A DNA stretch of 64,000 nt from Athripsodes cinereus (taxonomy: Eukaryota; Arthropoda; Insecta; Trichoptera; Leptoceridae), in contig OX388307.1 in NCBI GenBank assembly GCA_947579605.1, positions 10,021,237 through 10,085,236 of the forward strand, written 5' to 3'. The position numbers and the translations under genes are program-made. The notes under the pieces were generated by a model that did not search any database, was not told the origin of the DNA, and was given only the letters and a program-made list of their open reading frames with translations. Shown one piece after another: positions 12,081 to 22,559 of the stretch (positions are counted from its first letter, which is position 1; each line of letters begins with the position of its first letter).

Positions 12081-12198
12081 CTATCACGGCATATCCCGTA
12101 AGTGGGGTACCCAGCAGACCAGTGGAATGCAATAAACATGCAAGGTGTCGTCTCTGTGTCAACAAAAAGTAAAGACGTTTAGGATGGGTGGCAAACCT
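12081..12198 (-). repeat. Dispersed 'GGCTACCCCACTT' family, minus copy
   Basis: Read on the minus strand the order is GGTTTGCCACCCATCC, AAACGTCTTTAC, CATGTTTATTGCATT, GGTCTGCTGGGTACCCCACT, GGGATATGCCGTGATAG. This is the same block order as the plus copies at 29600-29830 and 43675-43830. The family lacks a visible tRNA head, and I do not know its class. Confidence 0.7.
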
Positions 12199-12199
12199 A

Positions 12200-12853
12200 A
12201 ATAAAATAAAAACCATAAAAAAAAATGAAACAATTTAAAATAAAAAAAATAAAAACAATATTTTTTGGCTATAGACATATTGAAATTTCCATTTTCAATC
12301 ATTTTCATTTGAGTTTTACATTTGATAACATGGACAATTGTCAACATAATTATGTTTCAAAGATATTTTTTTATTTTTATTTTATCGATTCGTGACGACG
12401 CGACGTGAAGACAGTGTTTTGTTGATAGTCGACAAAACCAAAATTACTCAGCCTTTGTTTATTCTCAACGATCTCGTTTGAGACCACCACGGACAAATTA
12501 TAAATAAAAGAACGTGTGAATATTATGTATCTATTTAATGTATTTTTCATTGTCTTTCGTCACTTCACTATTATTAGACCTCTGTAAAATCATGAATGAA
12601 AATATATAGTTCCTGAAATATTTTTTTTCCTTATATTACTGATTTGGTATATTACATTGTCTCAACGATTTCAAACGAAATCGGTGTATTACATCTAAGT
12701 ATCTTTTTAATATCATTTAACGTGAAAAATAATTTCGAACTTACGCACTTTGTGGTGAAAAAAAATGAGAGTGTAGCAACATTATAAGTGTCAAATGTAT
12801 GTTATTGTTACGTCTAATATCTTTGATTTTGGGCGTCGGCTGTCAAAATTAAA
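12200..12853. other. AT-rich stretch upstream of the secreted-protein gene
   Basis: No gene is seen. Sequence just before 12854 (GGGCGTCGGCTGTCAAAATT, 12832-12851) would be leader or promoter if transcription begins upstream of the candidate ATG-only exon. Confidence 0.3.
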
Positions 12854-12856
12854 ATG
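12854..12856 (+). CDS. Candidate ATG-only first coding exon of the secreted protein
   Basis: ATG at 12854-12856 is followed directly by GTTTGT, a possible donor, and the acceptor TTTCAG ends at 13033. Splicing would remove a 177-bp intron in phase 0 and attach M to FRLVVFCCF, a better-placed signal peptide than the unspliced reading. Insect secreted and cuticular proteins often have very short first coding exons. This is inference; the unspliced start at 13025 also works. Confidence 0.4.
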
Positions 12857-13024
12857 GTTTGTTTTCTCTTAATTATTTAGTAATCTGCAATTTATAAATT
12901 AAGTTATCTTTGAGATATTTCCAACTAAAGCTTAGCGTCTGTACAATATTTTTTTGTGTTGCACTTTTTATTATTTTGTATGTTAATGAACTTTTAATGT
13001 TATTTTTGTACCTTAACTTGGTTT

Positions 13025-13462
13025 ATGTTTCAGTTCAGACTAGTTGTTTTCTGCTGTTTCTTGGCTGTGGTGTGTAGTCAAGAGATACCAATAAATCAGG
13101 TTCCCGATGCCTTTAATCAAGCTGTGGGTCAAGTAACAATAGATCAGAGTCCTTCCCCTATAGAACTTACTGAGGATGAAGCTGGTACTTTGAGAAACCT
13201 CGTTTCAAATCTTCTTTCCATTGGAATGCACGTGGAACCAGAAGAAGTTGCCAGCGGACTAGTAGAAGTCACAGATGAGACGGAACTAGCTAAGATGACC
13301 TCTCAAGCTGATTTTAAGTTGAGAATTAAACCAAAATTAGCACCCAGTGGCGGATATGCAAAACCCACTCGTAGCATCACACCATCTGAAGGGAAGAAAC
13401 TAGAGAGTGCTCTCTTAGAGGTGCGAGAATGGGGATTCAATGTTAAAGCAGAAATTCTGTAA
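13025..13462 (+). CDS. Small secreted protein of unknown function
   Basis: The frame encodes 145 residues if it starts at the ATG at 13025. Residues 1-18 form a strong signal peptide (basic start, then LVVFCCFLAVVCS), with likely cleavage before QEIP. The mature part is acidic to neutral, with no cysteines after the signal and no transmembrane segment. Residues about 47-74 (from LTEDEAGTLRNLV) and about 118-145 (from ITPSEGKKLESAL) align without gaps, sharing T, E, L, G, V and E positions, so the protein seems to hold two diverged copies of a 28-residue helical module. The start is ambiguous: TTATGTTTCAG at 13023-13033 is also a good splice acceptor, and AAAATG|GTTTGT at 12853-12861 could be a one-codon first exon, giving MFRLVV and 143 residues. 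No family is recognised. Confidence 0.72.
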   Translation: MFQFRLVVFCCFLAVVCSQEIPINQVPDAFNQAVGQVTIDQSPSPIELTEDEAGTLRNLVSNLLSIGMHVEPEEVASGLVEVTDETELAKMTSQADFKLRIKPKLAPSGGYAKPTRSITPSEGKKLESALLEVREWGFNVKAEIL

Positions 13463-13791
13463 TCACTTGATTTTTTGTGTTTCCCTTCTGCTAATGTTTG
13501 TGTACTTTCATAATTGTATACCATAGATAATCTCAAGCAGAAATAACCAATCAGTAGTGTAATTTCATCACTTATGTGTGTGTGTTTGTAGAAGTTACGT
13601 TACTTGTCTGAATGTATCAGTCTCTTTGATAAACTTGCATTACAAATTAAGGTATGTATTCCCCCCCCCATCCATGGATGTTACAGGAATGTTAGTTTAT
13701 ATGTCAGTCCACTAAGCTATAGTGATACTAGATATTTCAACATGGAGAAAATCTATTCACTCTGTCGGTGTTCAGGTAGTAGAATTCCATA

Positions 13792-13955
13792 GCGAAATAA
13801 ATAAATAAATGTTTTATTCTACTATTTGATTTATTTGACAAAAGAGACGTCATTCATCTTATTAGGACATTGACAATGTCCTAACAAGACTAAAGACGTC
13901 TCTCTCGTAAAATAAATCAAATAGTAGAATAAAACATTTGTTTTATTTATTTCGC
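13792..13955. repeat. Long palindrome (foldback/MITE) supplying a polyadenylation signal
   Basis: GCGAAATAAATAAATAAATG at 13792 is mirrored by CATTTGTTTTATTTATTTCGC ending at 13955, and the arms continue through TTTTATTCTACTATTTGATT and GAGACGTC, with a center at GACATTGACAATGTC near 13873. Arms are about 70-80 bp with few mismatches. AATAAA words at about 13796-13808 are the first strong polyadenylation signals after the stop codon of the secreted-protein gene, so this element may form its 3' end. Diverged relatives occur near 36390-36490 and, in reverse, near 52300-52455. Confidence 0.75.
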
Positions 13956-15739
13956 ATGAAGAAAATTACTTTTGAATCAAAACACTCCCTAGTAGGCAGA
14001 TAATTCACATTTTGAATTTATTCAATGGAAAAAATCTTGTAAAATGATTTAAACCTCATAGTATAAATCACCAATTTACTACAGAACGCATAATGCGATA
14101 AATACTTTTCCATTGTTATGTGTGCGCACGTCGCAAATTATATATATAACCTAAATTCGTGTGCCATACAGATATCATTGGATATTATTCATTAGGATAA
14201 AAAACAGAAATAAATTTTGTGTATCTTAGTTATTAGCGTGTAGCTGTCATTCATTGTATAGTTATAAAACTAGTGAATTTAGCAAGGTATCACTTCATAT
14301 TTCTAGTCATTTTCAAGTGGTCTCCTTATCATTATTATTGAATATTTGTTGATTTTAATTTTACTACACATATTTTATAAATTTTCATCGGAAGCAAAAT
14401 TTTAATTCTGAATAAAATATTCAAATATTTCTCACTTTTATAAATGATAATATAATAAATATTCTTGGACGATAGCAACTGGGTATAATAACATTATTAA
14501 ACTTTAAATGTATTTGAGTAAACATTTTTCATTACATCTTTGTTTCTACTTTTAAGTATATATTTTTGACTGATAGCTTTTAATATGTCTATTGTTATAC
14601 TTCTACCATTTTCAATAATAATTTTATTATTGTATAATGTGAAATTGTGATATTTATATGACTGATTTACATTTTATTTACCCTTGTTTTTTTTTAACTA
14701 TGATGACTTATATTTTTTTTACTTTTATTATAATACAATTTTCTTTATTACTTTGAAATTAAAATATTTGTTGTGTATTAAAAAAATAGTGTTTTAATTG
14801 TTGGTTTTTTATGTTCCTAGTAAAAAATACAATCTTGGAATAATTTGTTATACTGAATTTCATTTCTCCTCTACATTTATTTTTTTTTTTTAATAGATAT
14901 AACGGCTTTCACAATGAATAATACACTTAATTATTTACATTGCCAATTAATGTGACTAAACTTTGAACAATTTAACAGCACAATATTTAAAAATAATTAT
15001 AGAAAGAGGAAGAGAGAAGGGAATATTTACATATTGTGACATACAAAGACCAATCAGACATGCTGATTTAAGAACTATGTTTTCACAATGTAGCATTGTG
15101 CAACATCTTATCGGAAGCGGAAAGGCGTCCCAATGCCCACGAATTGACTCTAGGCTGGCTTACATGAGCACTTTCAGTATTCATGGATAACACATAAGTC
15201 AGAGTTGGAAGGCAGACCCATTTTTTACTCTGTATTAAAGTATCTTAAACTACTTGTGAAATACTCCAATCTCTTACTTTATCTAATATTTACTGTCTTA
15301 AGTTCCATATTTGTACTTCGATAAAATCTGCGCTAGTTATCGGGAAGAAATTAAATATAGGTGAGGTAAGTATATTATAAAGTTAATGGTACAAATTGAA
15401 TTCATTAATAGGGCTAGGATTTCACTACCTACATAATTAATGTTTATGATTCCTCTTGAATTTGTAAATTAAGGCAGTAGGTGTATAACAATGTAGTATT
15501 AGTTACTGACTATATCAAATCCGTTAATAAAGTTCATATCTAAAATCAATCAACTAAATTGTCTCCAGGAATACGTAAAAGATCTATTCAATAGATCGAG
15601 ATACATACTTACGAAACAAAGCAATCAATGTTACAAATACCTATCTACCTGTGTCAACAGTAATATTAGAGTAAATAATAAAATTTGTTATTTGTCTATA
15701 GCTCTACCTGCTGCTCATTCGATTCTAAAGAGTTGGTAG
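13956..15739. other. AT-rich non-coding stretch
   Basis: No gene, RNA gene or bounded repeat is recognised. The 75-codon frame at 14963-15190 has no supporting features. Confidence 0.4.
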
Positions 15740-15765
15740 GTATCTACCAGTGTTGGGCAAAAATC

Positions 15766-15955
15766 AATTGTAGAAACAATTAACAATTAAATTGCCAGTT
15801 TTTAATTGCAATTAACAATTGAAATTTCAATTGTTAATTGCGAGTAGCCGCAATTTACAATTGATTAGTTGTAATTGTAGAACTTTGCAATTACAATTGA
15901 TTAATTGTTAATTGTAAAATGCATAAAAAAAATAAACAATTAACAATTAAAAAAA
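15766..15955. repeat. CAATT-rich left subterminal zone
   Basis: AACAATTAACAATTAAATTG, TTAATTGCAATTAACAATTG and similar words are packed over about 190 bp just inside the left terminus. The right terminus has the same type of zone at 22560-22780. Clusters of short repeats next to the termini are where hAT transposases bind, so this is the likely cis-acting region. The words themselves are AT-rich and self-complementary, so hairpins are also possible. Confidence 0.75.
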
Positions 15956-16009
15956 ATTGAAGTAATGTGTATGTTTGAAACTAACCGGTATCCGGCCTTC
16001 CACATCTAT

Positions 16010-16136
16010 GTATCTATACCATCATGACATTTCCCACATATGGGGTAGACACTTAGTCAGTAGACTAATTATATGCAATAAACATGTAAGTCGTCCTCTC
16101 CGTGCTAATATCCACAAGTTTATCACATTCCGTTAA
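16010..16136 (-). repeat. Dispersed family copy inside the foldback element
   Basis: CATCATGACATTTCCCACAT, GGGGTAGACACTTAGTCAGT, GCAATAAACATGTAAGTCGT and CCTCTCCGTGCTAAT follow the block order of the dispersed family on the minus strand. It lies directly before the left minisatellite array and shares words with it, which makes it the likely local seed of the monomer. Confidence 0.65.
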
Positions 16137-17967
16137 TCTACTGATTACTCCACTATCTATCCCATCACGGCATTCCCCACAAGTTTATTACATACAGTTT
16201 GTCTACTGATTATCCCACTCCATCTATCTATACCATCGCGACATCTCCCACAAGATTATTACATACAGTTGGTCTACTGACTATCCCACTCTATCTATCT
16301 ATACCATCACGACATCTCCCACAAGATTATTACATACAGTGTTGGTCTACTGACTACCCCACTCTATCTATCTATACCATCACGACATCTCCCACAAGAT
16401 TATTACATACAGTTGGTCTACTGGCTATCCCACTCTATCTATCTATACCATCACGACATCTCCCACAAGATTATTACATACAGTGTTGGTCTACTGACTA
16501 CCCCACTCTATCTATCTATACCATCACGACATCTCCCACAAGATTATTACATACAGTTGGTCTACTGACTATCCCACTCTATCTATCTATACCATCACGA
16601 CATCTCCCACAAGATTATTACATACAGTTGGTCTACTGACTATCCCACTTTATCTATCTATACCATCACGACATCTCCCACAAGATTATTACATACAGTT
16701 GGTCTACTGACTATCCCACTTTATCTATCTATACCATCACGACATCTCCCACAAGATTATTACATACAGTGTTGGTCTACTGACTACCCCACTCTATCTA
16801 TCTATACCATCACGGCATCTCCCTCAAGATTATTACATACAGTGTTGGTCTACTGACTACCCCACTCTATCTATCTATACCATCACGGCATCTCCCACAA
16901 GATTATTACATACAGTTGGTCTACTGACTATCCCACTTTATCTATCTATACCATCACGACATCTCCCACAAGATTATTACATACAGTGTTGGTCTACTGA
17001 CTACCCCACTCTATCTATCTATACCATCACGGCATCTCCCACAAGATTATTACATACAGTTGGTCTACTGACTATCCCACTCTATCTATCTATACCATCA
17101 CGACATCTCCCACAAGATTATTACATACAGTGTTGGTCTACTGACTACCCCACTCTATCTATCTATACCATCACGACATCTCCCACAAGATTATTACATA
17201 CAGTTGGTCTACTGACTATCCCACTTTATCTATCTATACCATCACGACATCTCCCACAAGATTATTACATACAGTGTTGGTCTACTGACTACCCCATTCT
17301 ATCTATCTATACCATCACGACATCTCCCACAAGTTTATTAGATACAGTTGGTCTACTGACTATCCCACTTTATCTATCTATACCATCACGACATCTCCCA
17401 CAAGATTATTACATACAGTTGGTCTACTGACTATCCCACTTTATCTATCTATACCATCACGACATCTCCCACAAGATTATTACATACAGTGTTGGTCTAC
17501 TGACTACCCCACTCTATCTATCTATACCATCACGGCATCTCCCTCAAGATTATTACATACAGTGTTGGTCTACTGACTACCCCACTCTATCTATCTATAC
17601 CATCACGGCATCTCCCACAAGATTATTACATACAGTTGGTCTACTGACTATCCCACTTTATCTATCTATACCATCACGACATCTCCCACAAGATTATTAC
17701 ATACAGTGTTGGTCTACTGACTACCCTACTCTATCTATCTATACCATCACGACATCTCCCACAAGATTATTACATACAGTGTTGGTCTACTGACTACCCC
17801 ATTCTATCTATCTATACCATCACGACATCTCCCACAAGTTTATTACATACAGTTGGTCTACTGACTATCCCACTTTATCTATCTATACCATCACGACATC
17901 TCCCACAAGATTATTACATACAGTGTTGGTCTACTGACTATCCCACTCTATCTATCTATACCATCTT
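16137..17967 (+). repeat. Left minisatellite array, 71/73-bp monomer, about 25 copies
   Basis: The monomer runs CAGTTGGTCTACTGACTATC, CCACTCTATCTATCTATACC, ATCACGACATCTCCCACAAG, ATTATTACATA (71 bp). A variant with CAGTGTTGG instead of CAGTTGG is 73 bp, and the two types are interspersed. Other variants are TACCCCACT/TATCCCACT, CTCTATC/CTTTATC, GACATC/GGCATC and a rare CCCTCAAG. Copies are mostly over 95% alike by eye. A 146-codon open frame at 16199-16639 is produced by the repeat and is not a gene. The right array at 19783-22487 is the same monomer in reverse. Confidence 0.95.
16622..17720 (+). repeat. 720-bp higher-order duplication within the left array
   Basis: The stretch from about 16622 to 17000 reappears at about 17342 to 17720, offset by exactly 720 bp, with only about three differences. 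The diagnostic rare variant CCCTCAAG occurs once in each (near 16822 and 17542), followed by the same sequence of 71- and 73-bp units. This shows a recent block duplication of ten units, as expected from unequal exchange or gene conversion. Confidence 0.85.
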
Positions 17968-18338
17968 TATTTCATATTTTAAAATAGGTGCCATTGAGAT
18001 GGTCTAGAGTCTAGGCTATAGAATAATATGGAATAAATAATAATATTCATCCCTTTTAGTTGCATTACAGATTGCAATGGTCATCTCATTCTACTAATAA
18101 GGGTTATTGTCTTTTGTGTTTCCCTGTCCTGTGGTCTTTGTCTTATTGTCCAGAGTCCATCTATTGTTTGTCGCTCTCTTACAAAGTGAATAGTTGTTGT
18201 AAAATATGTAGACCAAACAAGAATTAGGGTTGTCAGTTGACATGAAAGTTATATAAAACAGTTTAATTTTAAAATGAATTTATTTTTACATATATGTATG
18301 TTTATTACAAATAATAACAGTAAGTTCTGTTCTGTTAA
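17968..18338. other. Loop region of the foldback element, left part
   Basis: Single-copy-looking sequence between the left array and the nested retrotransposon. It has no open frame resembling a hAT transposase. It contains AAGTTCTGTTCTGTTAA, the target into which the retrotransposon was inserted. Confidence 0.55.
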
Positions 18339-19198
18339 GAAGGCTCTAGAAAACTCGACAATGGGAGTAAAGGTCAATGGCGTATGCATCAATAATATAA
18401 GATACGCCGATGACACTGTCATCCTGGCCGATAGCATCGCAGATCTCCAGAAGCTCCTTATAAACATTAATAACGCAGGAGAAGAATTAGGCCTTAATAT
18501 CAACAAAAAGAAGACGAAGTGGATGGCATTTAGCAGAGCAGATTACTCCGCTATAACATTGCAACTCAATGGTGAGCTGCTGGAGAGGGTGGATCGATTT
18601 AAGTACCTGGGTAGTATGATTACGTCGTCTGTGGACCCAGATGTGGAAGTGAAGTGCAGGATTGAAGCAGCCCGTAGCTCATTCAACAAAATGAGATCAA
18701 TATTCTGCAATGACAATATAAATTTGAAACTCAGGCAGAGAATGTTGAAGTGCTTTGTGTGGTCTGTGCTGCTGTATGGCTCAGAAACTTGGACCCTGAA
18801 AGTGCACACTATGAACCGGTTGGAGGCATTCGAGATGTGGTTGCACAGGAGAATGCTTCGCATACCATGGACAGATTTGGTCAGCAACTCGGAGGTTTTG
18901 AGGAGAGCCAATTGCAGTAGACAGCTGCTGAAGGACGTTAAGGTCCGTAAGATTTCATATCTGGGTCACGTTCTGCGGGGCGATAAGTATAGTCTGCTCC
19001 AGCTGATACTGATGGGGAAGATTGAGGGGCAGCGTGGTCCTGGTAGAAGGCAAACGTCTTGGCTGCGCAATATAAGAGACTGGACCGGGATGAGACATGT
19101 GGGAGAACTGTTCCGGGTCGCGCAGGATAGGGAAGCCTTCGCCAGAGTGATTGCCAACGTCGGGGGGACCTGATACGGTACGAGAAGAAGAAGAAGAA
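18339..19198 (+). mobile_element. 5'-truncated RTE-like retrotransposon nested in the loop
   Basis: GTTCTGTTAA is found at 18329-18338 and again at 19199-19208, a 10-bp target-site duplication that brackets the insert. The insert begins inside the reverse transcriptase coding region and ends after the stop codon in a short GAA-repeat tail (GAGAAGAAGAAGAAGAA), as RTE-type and related LINEs do. Truncation at the 5' side and a duplication of this length are standard for target-primed reverse transcription. It is younger than the foldback element that it interrupts. Confidence 0.85.
18340..19173 (+). pseudogene. Reverse transcriptase C-terminal part, still open
   Basis: The frame is open for about 277 codons inside the insert. 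Near its start RYADDTVILADS contains the catalytic YADD motif of palm subdomain C. It continues with LNINKKKTKWMAFS, then FKYLGSMITSSVDPDVEV, a thumb-like part with SVLLYGSETWTLK, and the C-terminal KISYLGHVLRGDKYS and GQRGPGRRQTSWLRNIRDW, ending ANVGGT and TGA at 19171-19173. The endonuclease and fingers domains are absent. The open reading frame extends upstream to 18274, but the part before 18339 is flanking DNA, so the nominal start is accidental. An intact frame suggests a fairly recent insertion. Confidence 0.88.
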
Positions 19199-19208
19199 GT
19201 TCTGTTAA

Positions 19209-19782
19209 ATAATTGACTAAGTGATGAAATTTCTGATATCCTGTTATTTTGACTTCTGTTTAAGTGTTGATTTTGAATAAAAATACGCACTCACGAATAC
19301 TACAATATGAAATTCGCATTCGCGAATGTTAAAATTAGATATTCGAAACATTTATTACGAAAAATTAATTGACGTTCGGTTTTTTTTTTGCAGAAATGAA
19401 TGAAACATTAACGTGCAAGATACATACGTGACTCCATAATTATCAAATAATTGCAAATACTCTTTTGGATGAGTATTATACATTTTTTCTTTTAGGGCAC
19501 CCACACATTTAAAATGCACCACTATACATAAAAATACTATAACCGATGAGAAAAATTCCAAGAGCATGTACTAAACACAATGCAATACACAAAAATTATG
19601 CATTTAATACAAATAATTAAGTGTATAACGAAATGCACAGCCCTGAAAAATGCGAATTTATGATAATGTTCTATGAGTTGTTTATGCTTTAGTCACCTTG
19701 GACCATTTCAAATAATACAAAAAATGTGAAAGTTACCCTTCTTACCTGTAAAATACTTTTATAATGCAGGAGTTGATTTTTA
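19209..19782. other. Loop region of the foldback element, right part
   Basis: AT-rich sequence with an ATTCGCATTCGCGAATG segment near 19311, a word also dense in the MITE at 1963-2326. No transposase or gene is seen. Confidence 0.45.
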
Positions 19783-22487
19783 AGCCGTGATGGTATAGAT
19801 AGATAGAGTGGGATAATCAGTAGACCAACTGTATTTAATAAACTTGTGAGAGATGCCGTGATGGTATAGATAGATAGAGTGAGATAGTCAGTAGACCAAC
19901 TGTATTTAATAAACTTGTGAGAGATGCCGTGATGGTATAGATAGATAGAGTGGGATAGTCAGTAAACCAACTGTATGTAATAACCTTGTGAGAGATGCCG
20001 TGATGGTATAGATAGATAGAGTGGGATAATCAGTAAACCAACTGTATTTAATAAACTTGTGAGAGATGCCGTGATGGTATAGATAGATAGAGTGGGATAG
20101 TCAGTAAACCAACTGTATGTAATAACCTTGTGAGAGATGCCGTGATGGTATAGATAGATAGAGTGGGGTAGTCAGTAGACCAACTGTATGTAATAACCTT
20201 GTGAGAGATGCCGTGATGGTATAGATAGATAGAGTGGGGTAGTCAGTAAACCAACTGTATGTAATAACCTTGTGAGAGATGCCGTGATGGTATAGATAGA
20301 TAGAGTGGGGTAGTCAGTAGACCAACTGTATGTAATAAACTTGTGGGAGATGCCGTGATGGTATAGATAGATAGAGTGGGATAGTCAGTAAACCAACTGT
20401 ATGTAATAACCTTGTGAGAGATGCCGTGATGGTATAGATAGATAGAGTGGGATAATCAGTAAACCAACTGTATTTAATAAACTTGTGAGAGATGCCGTGA
20501 TGGTATAGATAGATAGAGTGGGATAGTCAGTAAACCAACTGTATGTAATAACCTTGTGAGAGATGCCGTGATGGTATAGATAGATAGAGTGGGGTAGTCA
20601 GTAGACCAACTGTATGTAATAACCTTGTGAGAGATGCCGTGATGGTATAGATAGATAGAGTGGGGTAGTCAGTAGACCAACTGTATGTAATAACCTTGTG
20701 AGAGATGCCGTGATGGTATAGATAGATAGAGTGGGGTAGTCAGTAGACCAACTGTATGTAATAAACTTGTGGGAGATGCCGTGATGGTATAGATAGATAG
20801 AGTGGGATAATCAGTAGACCAACTGTATTTAATAAACTTGTGAGAGATGCCGTGATGGTATAGATAGATAGAGTGGGATAGTCAGTAAACCAACTGTATG
20901 TAATAACCTTGTGAGAGATGCCGTGATGGTATATTTTTATTTATTTTTATTTTATTTTCACAATATTTAGAATCAAACAGTCGTTATACAATATGTTGAC
21001 AATTAATATATTTGACATGTAGACCAGCGAAGATTCCACTCTTACCAGAAATGTTTCAATCTTGAGGAAAAAAAAGTAAAAGTTAAAATGCTCAAAAAAA
21101 GTCAAAGTAAATTTAAATTTAAAAACAACGATAATACAATACTTAAAACAATACAAAAACATAAATATAAAAGCAAAAAATCCTAAAATACTAGATAGAT
21201 AGAGTGGGGTAGTCAGTAGACCAACTGTATGTAATAACCTTGTGAGAGATGCCGTGATGGTATAGATAGATAGAGTGGGGTAGTCAGTAAACCAACTGTA
21301 TGTAATAAACTTGTGGGAGATGCCGTGATGGTATAGATAGATAGAGTGGGATAATCAGTAGACCAACTGTATTTAATAAACTTGTGAGAGATGCCGTGAT
21401 GGTATAGATAGATAGAGTGGGATAGTCAGTAGACCAACTGTATGTAATAACCTTGTGAGAGATGCCGTGATGGTATAGATAGATAGAGTGGGGTAGTCAG
21501 TAGACCAACTGTATGTAATAACCTTGTGAGAGATGCCGTGATGGTATAGATAGATAGAGTGGGGTAGTCAGTAAACCAACTGTATGTAATAAACTTGTGG
21601 GAGATGCCGTGATGGTATAGATAGATAGAGTGGGGTAGTCAGTAGACCAACTGTATGTAATAACCTTGTGAGAGATGCCGTGATGGTATAGATAGATAGA
21701 GTGGGGTAGTCAGTAGACCAACTGTATGTAATAACCTTGTGAGAGATGCCGTGATGGTATAGATAGATAGAGTGGGGTAGTCAGTAGACCAACTGTATGT
21801 AATAAACTTGTGGGAGATGCCGTGATGGTATAGATAGATAGAGTGGGATAATCAGTAGACCAACTGTATTTAATAAACTTGTGAGAGATGCCGTGATGGT
21901 ATAGATAGATAGAGTGGGATAGTCAGTAAACCAACTGTATGTAATAACCTTGTGAGAGATGCCGTGATGGTATAGATAGATAGAGTGGGATAGTCAGTAA
22001 ACCAACTGTATGTAATAACCTTGTGAGAGATGCCGTGATGGTATAGATAGATAGAGTGGGGTAGTCAGTAGACCAACTGTATGTAATAACCTTGTGAGAG
22101 ATGCCGTGATGGTATAGATAGATAGAGTGGGATAGTCAGTAAACCAACTGTATGTAATAACCTTGTGAGAGATGCCGTGATGGTATAGATAGATAGAGTG
22201 GGATAGTCAGTAGACCAACTGTATGTAATAACCTTGTGAGAGATGCCGTGATGGTATAGATAGATAGAGTGGGGTAGTCAGTAAACCAACTGTATGTAAT
22301 AAACTTGTGGGAGATGCCGTGATGGTATAGATAGATAGAGTGGGATAATCAGTAGACCAACTGTATTTAATAAACTTGTGAGAGATGCCGTGATGGTATA
22401 GATAGATAGAATGGGATATTCAGTAGACCAACTGTATGAAATAATCTTGAAACTTGTGGGAGATGTCGTGATGGTATAGATAGATTT
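19783..22487 (-). repeat. Right minisatellite array, inverted, about 34 copies
   Basis: Units of 71 bp read GCCGTGATGGTATAGATAGA, TAGAGTGGGATAGTCAGTAG, ACCAACTGTATGTAATAACC, TTGTGAGAGAT on the plus strand, the reverse complement of the left-array monomer. Variants include TTTAATAAACTTG/GTAATAACCTTG, GAGAGATG/GGGAGATG, GTAAACC/GTAGACC and GATAATC/GGTAGTC. The 73-bp variant of the left array is not obvious here, so the two arrays have evolved separately. The array is split by an insert at about 20935-21191. Confidence 0.95.
20935..21191 (-). mobile_element. Truncated LINE tail inserted in the right array
   Basis: Array units stop at GTGATGGTATA and resume at TAGATAGATAGAGTGGGG, with about 257 bp of unrelated AT-rich sequence between. 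Read on the minus strand the insert ends in an A-rich tail made of AAATAAAATAAAAATAAATA, typical of a reverse-transcribed 3' end. No coding motif is readable. The target duplication is short (TA at least) and cannot be resolved inside a repeat. Confidence 0.65.
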
Positions 22488-22559
22488 TAGTTCAATATTT
22501 ACTATTCGGCCAATACCGGATAGTTACTATGGAATATGCATACCGATCTTTGGTATTAA

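Noticed and set aside
16199..16639. 146-codon open frame with repeating protein segments (HLPQDYYIQ)
   Set aside because: It is a translation of the 71/73-bp minisatellite. Two neighbouring units of 71 + 73 bp make 144 bp, a multiple of three, which keeps the frame open by arithmetic.
18543..18911. Minus-strand frames of 63-122 codons opposite the reverse transcriptase
   Set aside because: They are antisense shadows of the genuine plus-strand LINE frame, which has YADD and C-terminal motifs.
16137..22487. CRISPR-like regular repeats
   Set aside because: The whole 71-bp unit is repeated with no unique spacers, the setting is eukaryotic, and there are no cas genes.
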